Positions 27,728-36,980 of a DNA stretch of 64,000 bases are shown piece by piece. Each line of letters opens with the position of its first letter. Within the stretch, counting starts at the first letter, position 1. The stretch is from the NCBI RefSeq assembly GCF_024609785.1, contig NZ_JANHJQ010000009.1, forward strand, positions 62,001-126,000, in the 5' to 3' direction. The notes beneath the pieces were generated by a model. It was given only the letters and a program-made list of their open reading frames with translations. It was not told where the DNA came from and did not search any database. Origin of the DNA: Pseudalkalibacillus decolorationis. GTDB taxonomy: Bacteria; Bacillota; Bacilli; Bacillales; Fictibacillaceae. The position numbers were made by a program, and so were the translations under genes.

Positions 27728-28978
27728 ATAAGTCTTTGCATTTTTTTGAAGCTTTTTCGCGACATCTTCAGGAGACTGTTCACCCAAATACATTCCTTGT
27801 AGCTCAGCCTCAAGTGCTGCCTTCGTTGTCGGATTTCCTTCATTAAAATGTACGAGCATCATGTAAGCAGTAGAATATTGTTCAGATGCTTCCGCCATTT
27901 TCGTTACAAGCTCATCATCTGTTTCCACGCCTGGTATCGCAGGAATACGCATTAATTCATCTGAGAATAATTTTGCGAATTTTTCAGTCGTCATAAATTC
28001 TAGGAATTTCTTCGCTTCCTCTTTATGTTTTGAGTTTGCGTTGAGGCCATATGATCCATCCACCCATGTCGTCATTGTCGGTTCTTTTCCTACTGCGGAC
28101 GGCATCGGGAAGAAGCCAAGCTCAAGGTCCGGATTCATTTCACGCAATACTTCAATCTCCCAGCTTCCTAGCGGGAACATCGCTGCTTTTCCGCTGAAAA
28201 ATAGCGTACGGATGTCTTCCATCCCTAGTCCTTCGTAATTATCCGGGAAGTATTCCTTCAGTTCATCCATCGCTTTTAGTGAAGAAACGAACTCATCACT
28301 TGTGAACGTTTTTTCCCCTGTTGTAATTTGATCGACAAAATCATTTGCACCATAATGAGCTGGACCTACAATCGAGTGTGCAAGTGATAATAACCAACCT
28401 TCTTTCGTGCCAAGGGCAATTGGAGTTACGCCTTCTTCTTTCAGCTTTTCATTCAGTTCAATGAATTCATCCCATGTCTTTGGTTCTTCTAATCCATGCT
28501 CTTCAAAGATTTTTTTGTTGTAAAACATTTGTGCGGAGTTCAATGATAACGGAACCCCATAAATTTTCCCGTCATCGGAGGTTGCTGCCGAAATAACCTC
28601 TTCTGAAAAGACATCGATTCCGTTCAATTCATCCAATGGCTCTAGATATCCTGCTTTAGCAAGCTCCATTCCTGGTGCATAGGGACGGAGCTGAATAATA
28701 TCAGGTCCTTCTCCACTCTGTAATGCCGTGTTCAAAATTGTATTGTACTCGGTGTTTTTGGAAGGCTTAAATTCAACCTTGATGTCAGGGTGTTCTTCAT
28801 TAAACGCTTCAATGATTTTTTCATAAGCCGCCGTATCTTCCGTTCTCCAGCTACCGATTGTCAATACAACGCCGTCTTCACTTCCAGTTTCATCACCATC
28901 TGTTTCCGAACTACAGCCAACAAGCACTAATGATATCAATAAAAGCGCCCCTAGAAACTTACTTAGCATTCGTTTCAT
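27716..28978 (-). CDS. extracellular sugar-binding lipoprotein, MurNAc locus
   Basis: MalE/family-1 solute-binding lipoprotein, 420 aa. Lipobox LVLVGC with Cys22, then a Glu/Asp-rich linker and the conserved VLTIGSWRTEDTAAYEKIIEAF opening of the binding domain. Located between namZ and two permeases, so it probably captures MurNAc, GlcNAc-MurNAc or a related product of the secreted hydrolases upstream. AGGAGGGG precedes the ATG. The last codons and the TAA stop lie inside mosaic element copy C, suggesting the original C-terminus was replaced or trimmed by a few residues. Confidence 0.93.
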   Translation of the reverse strand: MKRMLSKFLGALLLISLVLVGCSSETDGDETGSEDGVVLTIGSWRTEDTAAYEKIIEAFNEEHPDIKVEFKPSKNTEYNTILNTALQSGEGPDIIQLRPYAPGMELAKAGYLEPLDELNGIDVFSEEVISAATSDDGKIYGVPLSLNSAQMFYNKKIFEEHGLEEPKTWDEFIELNEKLKEEGVTPIALGTKEGWLLSLAHSIVGPAHYGANDFVDQITTGEKTFTSDEFVSSLKAMDELKEYFPDNYEGLGMEDIRTLFFSGKAAMFPLGSWEIEVLREMNPDLELGFFPMPSAVGKEPTMTTWVDGSYGLNANSKHKEEAKKFLEFMTTEKFAKLFSDELMRIPAIPGVETDDELVTKMAEASEQYSTAYMMLVHFNEGNPTTKAALEAELQGMYLGEQSPEDVAKKLQKNAKTYFTR

Positions 28979-29005
28979 ACGTAAGACCCCTCCTGAATTT
29001 TAGGT

Positions 29006-29166
29006 AAGAAAAGCGCAAGCGCCCTGCTTAGCCACGAAGGTCACTGGAAGACCGACGAGGAGGCTGTTGCCGCCGCAGGAGGCCTGAAGTGATCCAAGTG
29101 GTTGGGCGCTGAAGCTGGACATTACATCCATGCCGCAAACTTTTATACTTTCTTAACGTGTGAAAA
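29006..29166. repeat. mosaic intergenic element, copy E (GCGCAAGCGCC core)
   Basis: Matches copy F along nearly its full length (CGAAGGTCACTGGAAGACCG core and the CATTACATCCATGCCGCAA block), but ends with the standard TATACTTTCTTAACGTGTGA tail of type I/II elements. This joins the two core types into one family. It lies in the 373-nt gap between namZ and the binding-protein gene. Confidence 0.85.
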
Positions 29167-29298
29167 ATCGGATAAATATGATTTAGCCCTATAAACAATT
29201 ATTACGAAATTAATCTGTCTTTTATGTAATTTTATTTCAGATAAATTGTGACACCACACCCCCACTCCTCCATTTTTGTGAGATCATAGATAGAGAGA

Positions 29299-29334
29299 AA
29301 CCTGCAGTATCTGCATAACAAACTACTGCAGGTT
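29299..29334 (-). terminator. hairpin after namZ, weak terminator candidate
   Basis: AACCTGCAGTA pairs perfectly with TACTGCAGGTT (11 bp, 14-nt loop), 18 nt past the namZ stop. On the minus strand it is followed by TCTCTCTATC rather than a clean U-run, so it may be a partial terminator or processing signal. Confidence 0.5.
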
Positions 29335-29351
29335 GAACACTTTATCGTGTA

Positions 29352-30623
29352 TTAATGGTAAATCAAATAATTTTCACGTAGCTTTTTAAATTGATCAAGA
29401 TCTCCTTGCCATTGGGCTTTAATCTCATCAACGCTTTCACCATTTTCAATTGCTTCACGGACCCAGCCATTGCCGATCAAATTATCAAAAAAGGATACGC
29501 CAGCACTGTTTTCAGCACGGAAAGCAAAATCCTCGGGGTACATATCATGAATCGTTTTAACTAAGTGAAGACCCATTTCGACTGGTTGGAATGCTTCTTT
29601 ATCTGTTACATGGATTTGCACACCATGTGATAATTCACCTCGATGCTTCGAGAACATAGGTGTAAACGAGGCTGCTCTAAATGTAACACCAGGCAAATCT
29701 AAACCATTGAGTTCAGCTGAAAGATCGGTACTGTTAATGAAAGGAGCTCCGATTAATTCGAATGGTTTTGTCGTCCCTCTTCCTTCTGAGACATTCGTTC
29801 CTTCAATTAGTGCAGCTCCTGGATAGACGAGTGCCGTATCTACAGTCGGCATGTTTGGTGATGGAAGGACGAATTCAAGTGACGTATCATCATACAACAT
29901 CTTTCGCTTCCAACCCTTCATTTCCACGACAGTCAAGTCTGCACCAATATCAAATTCCTCATTAAATAATGTTGCTAGCTCTCCAACTGTCATTCCGTGT
30001 CTGAGCGGAATTGGATATAATCCGACGAAAGAAGAAAAAGCAGGATCGAGCACTGGTCCTTCAACTGCTTTACCACCGAGTGGGTTCGGACGGTCAAGAA
30101 CGATGAATGGAATATCGTTTTCAGCTGCTGCTTCCATTGCATAGGCCATCGTGTAAATGTACGTGTAAAAACGTGTTCCGACATCCTGAATATCAAACAT
30201 TAGCACATCGATGTTTTCAAGCATTTCCGGAGTAGGCTTTCGAGTTTGACCGTATAAGCTATAAACCGGAAGACCTGTTTCCTCATCGATGTAATATTCA
30301 ACGTAATCTCCCGCTTGCTCACTACCACGCACCCCATGCTCTGGTCCGTACAACGCAGTCAATTCGACGTCAGGATCATTATGAAGAAGATCGACGACAC
30401 TATTTAAATTTTTATCGACACCAGTTGGGTTCGTAATAAGGCCAACCCTTTGCCCTTCAATCAATTCCTTTTGATCATCTAGTAAAACTTCTATACCCAG
30501 TTTGACCTTGTTATGATGCTTTTTCTTTTTTTGGACACCTTCATTCCCGTTATCCGCAAACGCTGCAGTAAGTGAGGAAAGCACAAGAACCGTCGTTAAA
30601 CTCATGACGAACCATTTCTTCAA
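29352..30623 (-). CDS. namZ: exo-beta-N-acetylmuramidase NamZ (DUF1343)
   Basis: Secreted glycosidase that releases MurNAc from the non-reducing end of peptidoglycan fragments, as shown for B. subtilis NamZ (YbbC). 423 aa with a signal peptide ending near AAFADNG. Seen: GLITNPTGVDKNLNSVVDLL, LTALYGPEHGVRG (conserved Glu/His), FDIQDVGTRFYTYIYTM and VLDRPNPLGG. Starts with TTG nine bases after AGGAGGG. Directly follows nagZ (117 nt), reproducing the B. subtilis order amiE-nagZ-namZ. Confidence 0.93.
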   Translation of the reverse strand: MKKWFVMSLTTVLVLSSLTAAFADNGNEGVQKKKKHHNKVKLGIEVLLDDQKELIEGQRVGLITNPTGVDKNLNSVVDLLHNDPDVELTALYGPEHGVRGSEQAGDYVEYYIDEETGLPVYSLYGQTRKPTPEMLENIDVLMFDIQDVGTRFYTYIYTMAYAMEAAAENDIPFIVLDRPNPLGGKAVEGPVLDPAFSSFVGLYPIPLRHGMTVGELATLFNEEFDIGADLTVVEMKGWKRKMLYDDTSLEFVLPSPNMPTVDTALVYPGAALIEGTNVSEGRGTTKPFELIGAPFINSTDLSAELNGLDLPGVTFRAASFTPMFSKHRGELSHGVQIHVTDKEAFQPVEMGLHLVKTIHDMYPEDFAFRAENSAGVSFFDNLIGNGWVREAIENGESVDEIKAQWQGDLDQFKKLRENYLIYH

Positions 30624-30740
30624 CAGAATCCCTCCTGTATTTTTATTGAATAATAGTCAATCGTATAGGCAAATGGCTTGATGAAAGTCGAAAACCATCC
30701 ATTCGATTTTAAAAGCCGTTATCATTCACCGATCCACTAG

Positions 30741-32861
30741 CTAGTAGCTCAATCCATGACCAAATTCATACAAAACATCACTATCATATCCTGGGATAGT
30801 TACAGGGAGCTTTCCAGTCGGTTTATTGCTCCCGAACATCGTCGCTGCTGTCGCTTCAAAGCTTGCTGTCCGAAAGCCGTATTGTGCAATGTACGCATCA
30901 ACTTCAGGGTAAGCCATGATGTCGTATGGGTTTCGGATTCCTACACCTATTACCGGTGCATCGGTCTCCTCCATGATCGTTCGAACCAAATTCATTTGCG
31001 GATGTTCTGGTAATCTAGTTGAAACATTATAGCTGTACGTGCCTACGATCACTTTATCTGCATCCCGAATTTGTTGCATTTGCTCTTCCGAAAGCTCGTA
31101 GGAAGATGGTACCTGAATGACTTGTGTATTTTCGTGATGTGCTTTGACAGCATCTCCTAAACTAGTGATATAGCTTCGTCCAACAATGACAATGCTTTCT
31201 TCTTCACTCCCGTTTAGTGGGAGAACATTATCATTTTTCACAAGGGTGATCGACTGTTCTGCAGCATCCTTTTCAACTTGTTTGTGTTCCTCAGAACCGA
31301 CGACTTCTAAAGCATGATCGATTTTCTCATCGATCGGCTCAGGGGTTTCTGCCTTAATGATTCCCCGTTTCACTTTTAACGTTAAAATTCTCTCAACTGC
31401 GGAATCGATTCGTCCTTTGGATATTTCGCCAGTCTCAACCGCATTCAACAACCCATCAGCGACCTCTTCAAGACCGACTGGCATTAGCACGATGTCCGTA
31501 CCTGCCTGTACAGCACGAATCGCTGCATCAACTGTCCCAAAATGATCGACAATCGCTCCCATGTTCAACGCATCTGTAATGATGACACCTTCAAAACCCA
31601 TCTCCTCTCGAACGAGACCAGTCAATACTTTATGAGAAAGTGTTGCCGGAAGAGAGACTTCGGTTCCGTCCTTTTTGGAAATGACCTTCGTATCATCGAT
31701 TTTCGGGAACGTGACATGTGCGGTCATGATCGCATCAATTCCCGCTTCCATCGCTTTTTGGAATGGATAAAGTTCAACCTCCATCAAGCGTTCTTTATCA
31801 TGTGGAACTTCCGGAAGTCCTAAATGCGAGTCGACCGCAGTATCCCCGTGGCCCGGAAAGTGCTTTGCTGTCGCAGCTACACCTGTACTTTGCAACCCTT
31901 TCGTATAGGCGACACCCATATCAGCAACAAGCTGTGGGTCCTCTCCAAATGAACGAACACCAATAACCGGATTATCCGGATTATTATTGACATCGAGAAC
32001 AGGAGCGAAATTCATGTTGATCCCAAGCGCATCCAATTCTTCTCCAATTACACGCCCAACATTTTCTGAGAGTTCCGTTGATCGGGTTGCGCCGAGTGCC
32101 ATGTTTCCGGGCATATCCGTACCAGATTGGAGTCGGGTGACGATCCCGCCTTCCTGATCAATCGTCATCAGCATTCCAAACTTCTCAGTAGCTTCTTGGT
32201 ATTGTGAAACAAAGCGAGCGGTTTGTTCTGTCGTTACAACGTTTTCACGGAAAAGGATGACACCTCCGAGATGATATTCGTCTACAAGCTGCTCAATTTC
32301 AGGAAGCATTTCGGTTACATCTTCCCCATTCCAACTGCGGAAATCCGGCATTAACATTTGACCGATTTTTTCTTTTACCGTCATATTTGCAATCGCATTT
32401 TCAATAATGTGATAACGCTCTCCTTTTTGCTTGATCACGACCGGAGATGAATCAGGTTTTCCTTTACCTTTTTTCCTGTCAAATCTATAGTGAAGTCCGA
32501 TCCGGTCCCGAAACTCACCATCTGTCACTTTGATGTATGTCCGTCCATTTTGACCAGTAAACGTAACGTTCCCATCTTCATCGACGGTCGCTACATTTTC
32601 GTTCGTGGACGTCCAAGTGAGCCCTTCGGATGTTGTCATAAAATGCCCCTCATCATAGACATGTAGCGCATTTAATTGGATCTTGCCATCTTCTGCCTTA
32701 GCCTTCACCTCTGAAACGTTTTGTAAAATAAGCAAGTCTTTGATTGTGTTAGAGTCAGCAGCTTTTACAGTCTTAGTAGGTTGTCCAATGAAAACTTGCG
32801 TGAACAACAATGCAACGGCTAAAAGTGAGAGCAACACAGATTTATGGAATGTTCTATTCAC
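30741..32861 (-). CDS. nagZ: beta-N-acetylglucosaminidase NagZ, GH3
   Basis: Exported GH3 enzyme removing non-reducing GlcNAc from muropeptides, so that NamZ can then free MurNAc. 706 aa: signal peptide to about residue 35 (KTVKAAD), a bacterial Ig-like domain (about 60-125; LTWTSTNENVATVDEDGNVTF), then the GH3 barrel with KHFPGHGDT near 335 (His of the Asp-His acid/base dyad) and the nucleophile in GVIITDALNMG near 427, and an alpha/beta C-terminal domain ending PTGKLPVTIPG. GTG start after AAGGAGGG. The Ig-like domain is a local feature that may help cell-wall association. Confidence 0.94.
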   Translation of the reverse strand: MNRTFHKSVLLSLLAVALLFTQVFIGQPTKTVKAADSNTIKDLLILQNVSEVKAKAEDGKIQLNALHVYDEGHFMTTSEGLTWTSTNENVATVDEDGNVTFTGQNGRTYIKVTDGEFRDRIGLHYRFDRKKGKGKPDSSPVVIKQKGERYHIIENAIANMTVKEKIGQMLMPDFRSWNGEDVTEMLPEIEQLVDEYHLGGVILFRENVVTTEQTARFVSQYQEATEKFGMLMTIDQEGGIVTRLQSGTDMPGNMALGATRSTELSENVGRVIGEELDALGINMNFAPVLDVNNNPDNPVIGVRSFGEDPQLVADMGVAYTKGLQSTGVAATAKHFPGHGDTAVDSHLGLPEVPHDKERLMEVELYPFQKAMEAGIDAIMTAHVTFPKIDDTKVISKKDGTEVSLPATLSHKVLTGLVREEMGFEGVIITDALNMGAIVDHFGTVDAAIRAVQAGTDIVLMPVGLEEVADGLLNAVETGEISKGRIDSAVERILTLKVKRGIIKAETPEPIDEKIDHALEVVGSEEHKQVEKDAAEQSITLVKNDNVLPLNGSEEESIVIVGRSYITSLGDAVKAHHENTQVIQVPSSYELSEEQMQQIRDADKVIVGTYSYNVSTRLPEHPQMNLVRTIMEETDAPVIGVGIRNPYDIMAYPEVDAYIAQYGFRTASFEATAATMFGSNKPTGKLPVTIPGYDSDVLYEFGHGLSY

Positions 32862-32897
32862 TCGATCTCCCTCCTTGAAATTAATCGATCCAGGCAG

Positions 32898-34607
32898 CTA
32901 ACCATTACGTAATTGCCATCCATCACCTGAAAATTGTGGTTCGATCACTTGTCCATTTTGAAGAGTGACTTGGATGTCTTGTACATACCAGCCTCGGCTA
33001 TTCGTAGAGCCGTCCGTCTGATAGCGGAACCGGACATATTGAGTATTGGAAGGCAGTTGAACTTCTATAGCCTCCCAGTTACTGCTTCCTGTCAGCGGTT
33101 CCCCTACCTGTTGCCAACTCTCTCCGTCACTAGAAACCTCAACATATCCATAATCATAGTTCGCTTCAATCCGATGCCATGTTTTAAAGGAGAGTGCCGC
33201 CGCTTCTGATAGATTAACTTCTCCAGTAAGTGAACGCTGTAATCGGTCTCCATATCCAGAAAACCAGGCAGGACCTTTACCTTGGATTGAAACCGGTATG
33301 GCATCGGCTACTTTTCTAGCAAACTGACGTCGTGCTGGATTAGTAGAAACAGTATCTCTCGTAGGATGGACACGATTGGTTAATAGAATTGCAATTGTCG
33401 CGTTGTTTCGGTCGACGACAATCGATGTTCCGGTGTAGCCAGTATGTCCAAGCGTAGAATCTGAAGAAAGGGCATCCATAAACCAGCCTTGTTGAATCTC
33501 CCAACCGAGACCGTGATCGTCTCCCGGAAACTCAGGAATTTGGTTTTCAACAAGCAGTTGGACCGTTTCAGGTTGAAGGATCTGCTTATCCCCATAGCGG
33601 CCGTTGTTAAGATACATGTGGGCAAGTTTTGCGAGATCACTAGCTGTTGAGAAAACACCAGCATGACCTGCGACGCCACCTAATGACCATGCGTTTTCGT
33701 CATGAACGTCACCCCAGACGAGCCCCCGGTCAGTCCATGGCTGATATTCTGTTGCTGCGATGCGATTTTTCAATTCTGATGGTGGGTTGTACATCGTGTC
33801 CTTCATACCAAGAGGTTCAGTAATCTTTTCTTTTACATATTGATCAAGTCGTTGACCGGAAAGTCGTTCGATTAGTGCACCTAGTGTTATCATATTGAGA
33901 TCACTGTATGTATAGGTTGTTCCTGGTTGGTTTACTAGGGGGGATTCGAACACCAACTGCAGCCGGTCATCACGGCTATCACCTTGAGTGTATAGAGGGA
34001 TCCAAGCTTTGAATCCAGATGTATGGGTCATTAATTGTCTGATCGTTACATTTTCCTTACCATTCTGTGCAAATTCCGGAATATAGTTTGCCACAGGATC
34101 ATCCAATTCAAAGTATCCTTCTTCATATAGCTTCATAGCAGCTGTCGTTGTGAAGATTTTACTGATGGAGGCGACGTCAAAAATTGTATCCGTTGTCATT
34201 TGTATCGGATTATCCATCTCCGATTTCGTATCGTCTGTGTACCTGGCGGCATAACCGTAAGCTTCATGTTTCACGATATGACCCTTTCTCGCGACAAAAG
34301 CAACGGCACCTGGCATAACTTCCTCTTCAATCATTGTATTCATTACTTGATCGATCTCTTTGAGCGGTTGTTCATTCATCCCTGCACCCCTTGCAGATCC
34401 TGGATGCAAGACTGGAGATATCGGTCCCGGCTCGCCCCATGTGAATTTGGGATGTGGATGTTTATTCTGGACTGTCTTACTTTCACTTTGTTTTGTTGTA
34501 GGTTGTGCGGGATGATCCCTTTCTGCCATGGTAACCCCACCTCCGGCTAACAGTACTGACGTACCAATCAGTGTAGCTAATGGAATAGATAAAGATTTAC
34601 GTTTCAT
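32898..34607 (-). CDS. amiE: secreted AmiE-like N-acetylmuramyl-peptide hydrolase with added C-terminal domain
   Basis: Beta-lactamase-fold serine hydrolase, the position of B. subtilis AmiE (YbbE), which removes peptides from MurNAc. 569 aa with a signal peptide ending near VTMAERD. Motifs: SxxK in DVASISKIF, the Tyr motif in YTYSDLNMI, and a final HTGYTGTS (His-x-Gly). From about residue 465 to the end there is an extra beta-sandwich (IEANYDYGYVEVSSDGESW... WYVQDIQVTL) like the MAM-type domains of immune inhibitor A proteases. ATG preceded by AAGGAGG. First gene of the MurNAc series. Confidence 0.87.
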   Translation of the reverse strand: MKRKSLSIPLATLIGTSVLLAGGGVTMAERDHPAQPTTKQSESKTVQNKHPHPKFTWGEPGPISPVLHPGSARGAGMNEQPLKEIDQVMNTMIEEEVMPGAVAFVARKGHIVKHEAYGYAARYTDDTKSEMDNPIQMTTDTIFDVASISKIFTTTAAMKLYEEGYFELDDPVANYIPEFAQNGKENVTIRQLMTHTSGFKAWIPLYTQGDSRDDRLQLVFESPLVNQPGTTYTYSDLNMITLGALIERLSGQRLDQYVKEKITEPLGMKDTMYNPPSELKNRIAATEYQPWTDRGLVWGDVHDENAWSLGGVAGHAGVFSTASDLAKLAHMYLNNGRYGDKQILQPETVQLLVENQIPEFPGDDHGLGWEIQQGWFMDALSSDSTLGHTGYTGTSIVVDRNNATIAILLTNRVHPTRDTVSTNPARRQFARKVADAIPVSIQGKGPAWFSGYGDRLQRSLTGEVNLSEAAALSFKTWHRIEANYDYGYVEVSSDGESWQQVGEPLTGSSNWEAIEVQLPSNTQYVRFRYQTDGSTNSRGWYVQDIQVTLQNGQVIEPQFSGDGWQLRNG

Positions 34608-34765
34608 AGATTCCTCCTTTTCTCGGCAACCGTGCTCGAAAGTAATCTACAATCGTCCTTACTGTTTTAACTCACCACCTTTTTCCCAAAATCCATGTAA
34701 GGGTTTTCATTATGTACTAGTAGCGTACCTAAGAGCAAAGATAGTTGTCTATACCACTTAAGTCT

Positions 34766-34794
34766 CTTATAACTAAAACTAAGCTGTTAAACAA
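34766..34794 (-). promoter_or_regulatory. candidate promoter of the amiE operon
   Basis: Leftward: TTGTTT (34789-34794), 17-bp spacer, TATAAG (34766-34771), giving a leader of about 150 nt. No MurR-like palindrome was recognised around it. Confidence 0.5.
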
Positions 34795-34978
34795 GACTTT
34801 AGAATTGGTACAAAATGTTTATTTTTGAAATATTATTACGTTGAATTGATGATTATTTAGAAATTTTATTTTAAATAAGGGGGATAGACTCGCTAAATAC
34901 ATGTAAAACTTTTGAAGGTATTTGATGAATTAGTTGATAATTTTAGTAACTTTATGGATCAACTATCAAAAAATAATG

Positions 34979-35007
34979 AAAAAAAAAGAGAGAATAATTA
35001 CTCTCTC
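34979..35007 (-). terminator. intrinsic terminator of the ROK/nag operon
   Basis: On the minus strand GAGAGAG-TAATTA-TTCTCTC forms a hairpin followed by TTTTTTTTT, three bases past the ROK gene stop. Confidence 0.9.
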
Positions 35008-35009
35008 GG

Positions 35010-36146
35010 CTAACTCTCTCCTGTTTCAAAATTAATAATTACTGAGATAGCAGCTCCTTTTGCTGGGGAATAAACATTGTCTACAAATTCTATTCTTGTT
35101 TGTTGAAAAGGGAGGTTCAAAGATTTTTGTTCAATAACTTTAACAGTATTATCCTTAAAAATGGATGCCCCATTATATGGACTATCAATAATAATTACTT
35201 GGGGGTTTAATAGATGTATAACTTGTGAAACTGCTTTTCCTAGATAGGACCCACAATTTTTTAATTCTTGCATTATAAATTCAGAACTATTATCATTAAT
35301 TAACTCTCGGATATTCATTTTGTTGTAGTAACCAAAACCATTATCTTTAATTGCTTCTTTAAAGGCGGTTACATTAATGAGTCTTTCCAAACAGCCACTT
35401 TGACCACATTTACACTTAGGACCATTCTCTTCTACACTAATATGCCCAATCTCCCCTGCAGTCCAGCTTGCACCAAGATGTATACTGTTATTAATAATGA
35501 AAGCTCCACCTATTCCTTCACTAATTCTTATATAAAAAATACTATGAAGATCCTCTTCACTATCTTCTATTGCTTGTAAAGCAGCTACTTTTACACTGTT
35601 AAAAACTGAAATGTTAGCATTAACCTTTCGTTGGATTCTTTCCTTTAATGGGATGTTTGTCCAATTTAGATTTGTTGCACGATATACAAATCCAGTTTTC
35701 GGGTTAACCAAACCGGGAACTCCAATCCCAATTCCAATTACATTAGGATAACTGTCAACTATTCTTTCACAACAATGGATAAGCTCTTCTAGCAATCGAT
35801 CTTCTTGGGTTATTGTTATTGTCGAATGCTCTATAATATTAAAACAATAATCAGTTACAATGATTTCTATTTTTTCACTTCGGGTATAAATACCAACTGA
35901 ATGGCAGGACCTTGGAACTATGGACAATGCAACGCTTGGTCTCCCTGCACCTTTGGTTTCTTTAGAACCTCTTTCAGCAACTATTCCTTGTTTGATAAAA
36001 TGATCTATAATCAGTGAAACAGTGTTTTTACTTACCTTCAATGCTTTGGAAATTTCAAGCCTTGAAGACATTTTGTTTTTTCTTAAATATTCAAGTACTC
36101 GTTTTTGGTTTCTCTCTCTTAATATGGAAGTTCCTTTTATTGACAT
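35010..36146 (-). CDS. ROK-family transcriptional repressor (NagC/XylR type)
   Basis: Sugar-responsive repressor, 378 aa. N-terminal winged helix (SRLEISKALKVSKNTVSLIID), then a ROK sugar-binding domain with the zinc motif KCKCGQSGCLER near 245-256. The kinase position NDANAAALGE is here FNSVKVAALQA without the catalytic Asp, so it should bind but not phosphorylate sugar. It is the last gene of the ceramidase-like/nagB/nagA/SIS unit and probably represses it in response to GlcNAc or a phosphorylated derivative. ATG preceded by AGGGGT. I could not identify its operator with confidence. Confidence 0.9.
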   Translation of the reverse strand: MSIKGTSILRERNQKRVLEYLRKNKMSSRLEISKALKVSKNTVSLIIDHFIKQGIVAERGSKETKGAGRPSVALSIVPRSCHSVGIYTRSEKIEIIVTDYCFNIIEHSTITITQEDRLLEELIHCCERIVDSYPNVIGIGIGVPGLVNPKTGFVYRATNLNWTNIPLKERIQRKVNANISVFNSVKVAALQAIEDSEEDLHSIFYIRISEGIGGAFIINNSIHLGASWTAGEIGHISVEENGPKCKCGQSGCLERLINVTAFKEAIKDNGFGYYNKMNIRELINDNSSEFIMQELKNCGSYLGKAVSQVIHLLNPQVIIIDSPYNGASIFKDNTVKVIEQKSLNLPFQQTRIEFVDNVYSPAKGAAISVIINFETGES

Positions 36147-36224
36147 GTATATACCCCTGACTAAAAATAATAATTATTCTAATTTTAACATTGAACTGTC
36201 ATATAAAACGAGACTCTGCTACTC

Positions 36225-36980
36225 CTATAATTTTTTAATTTTATCTTTGAATTGATTAATAAATTGTGCGTTCCATTCGTCCCCTCCAGTTGCGTTACCA
36301 CTCCTCCAAATTGGTGGCTTAATCCCTTCCTGGACTAATATATTTACGGCTTCTGCTGTCATAGAATTTAATAGGAAAGCATTTGTAAAAGTGGATATTG
36401 CTGCCACTTTTTGTTCAAGCCCCTCAATTTCTAAAATTGCATCTCCAACTCCAACCTTACTATCTAATACAACATCAACTAATTCATGGAGGTTTTGCTT
36501 GGAAGGATGCCGAGCGGGGTGCTCCTTGGGTGTGTTGGAAGCATGCTCAACAGATGTAACCCCAATCGTTCTAACTCCTAATCTATTCGCTTCTAGTGCA
36601 GCATCAATTGCAGCAGAATTAATGCCATACGCATTTATAATAATTATCAAATCGTCTTTTTGGAGATTATAATCATTTATAACAATTTTCCCATACCCAG
36701 GAGTTCTTTCAATAGCCATCGAACGTAATGCACCACCACTTAACAATGTACCTTCATCCAAAATAGCACTTACATGCATAAGGCCTCCAGCCCGAAAAAA
36801 CAATTCTTGTGAACCTAAATTAGAATGTCCACCAGGACCATAAGCAAACACTAATTTATCATTTTTAATCTGTTGCGCAATTAGTCTTGCTGCTTTATTT
36901 ATATTTTCTTCTTCCTGCTGTAGGCGATTTAAGTGTTCGGTAACTGCGTTTAAATAATGTTTTGTTAAAGACAATGTCAT
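36225..36980 (-). CDS. SIS-domain sugar-phosphate-binding protein (UPF0309 type)
   Basis: SIS-fold protein of 251 aa like the UPF0309 group. Seen: VFAYGPGGHSNLGSQELFFRAGG near residues 39-61, then DDLIIIINAYGINSAAID and TIGVTSVEHASNTP with the Ser/Thr residues expected to bind a sugar phosphate. These proteins are thought to be phosphosugar isomerases, but no reaction is established. The ATG overlaps the nagA stop (ATGA), so the two are translationally coupled; the role is probably in amino-sugar phosphate metabolism. Confidence 0.85.
   Translation of the reverse strand: MTLSLTKHYLNAVTEHLNRLQQEEENINKAARLIAQQIKNDKLVFAYGPGGHSNLGSQELFFRAGGLMHVSAILDEGTLLSGGALRSMAIERTPGYGKIVINDYNLQKDDLIIIINAYGINSAAIDAALEANRLGVRTIGVTSVEHASNTPKEHPARHPSKQNLHELVDVVLDSKVGVGDAILEIEGLEQKVAAISTFTNAFLLNSMTAEAVNILVQEGIKPPIWRSGNATGGDEWNAQFINQFKDKIKKL

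Larger units (their letters stand above)
34608..35009. other. 402-nt AT-rich gap with promoter and terminator only
   Basis: Holds the leader and promoter of amiE (34766-34794) at its left and the terminator of the ROK repressor gene (34979-35007) at its right. I see no open frame, repeat or RNA gene in the rest. Confidence 0.6.

Noticed and set aside
30640-30740. Cre-like sequence between nagZ and namZ
   Set aside because: The best candidate breaks the conserved TGWAA and the T after CG, so it does not fit the consensus.
35010-36146. ROK gene as a second sugar kinase able to serve MurNAc
   Set aside because: It has an N-terminal winged helix and lacks the catalytic Asp of ROK kinases.
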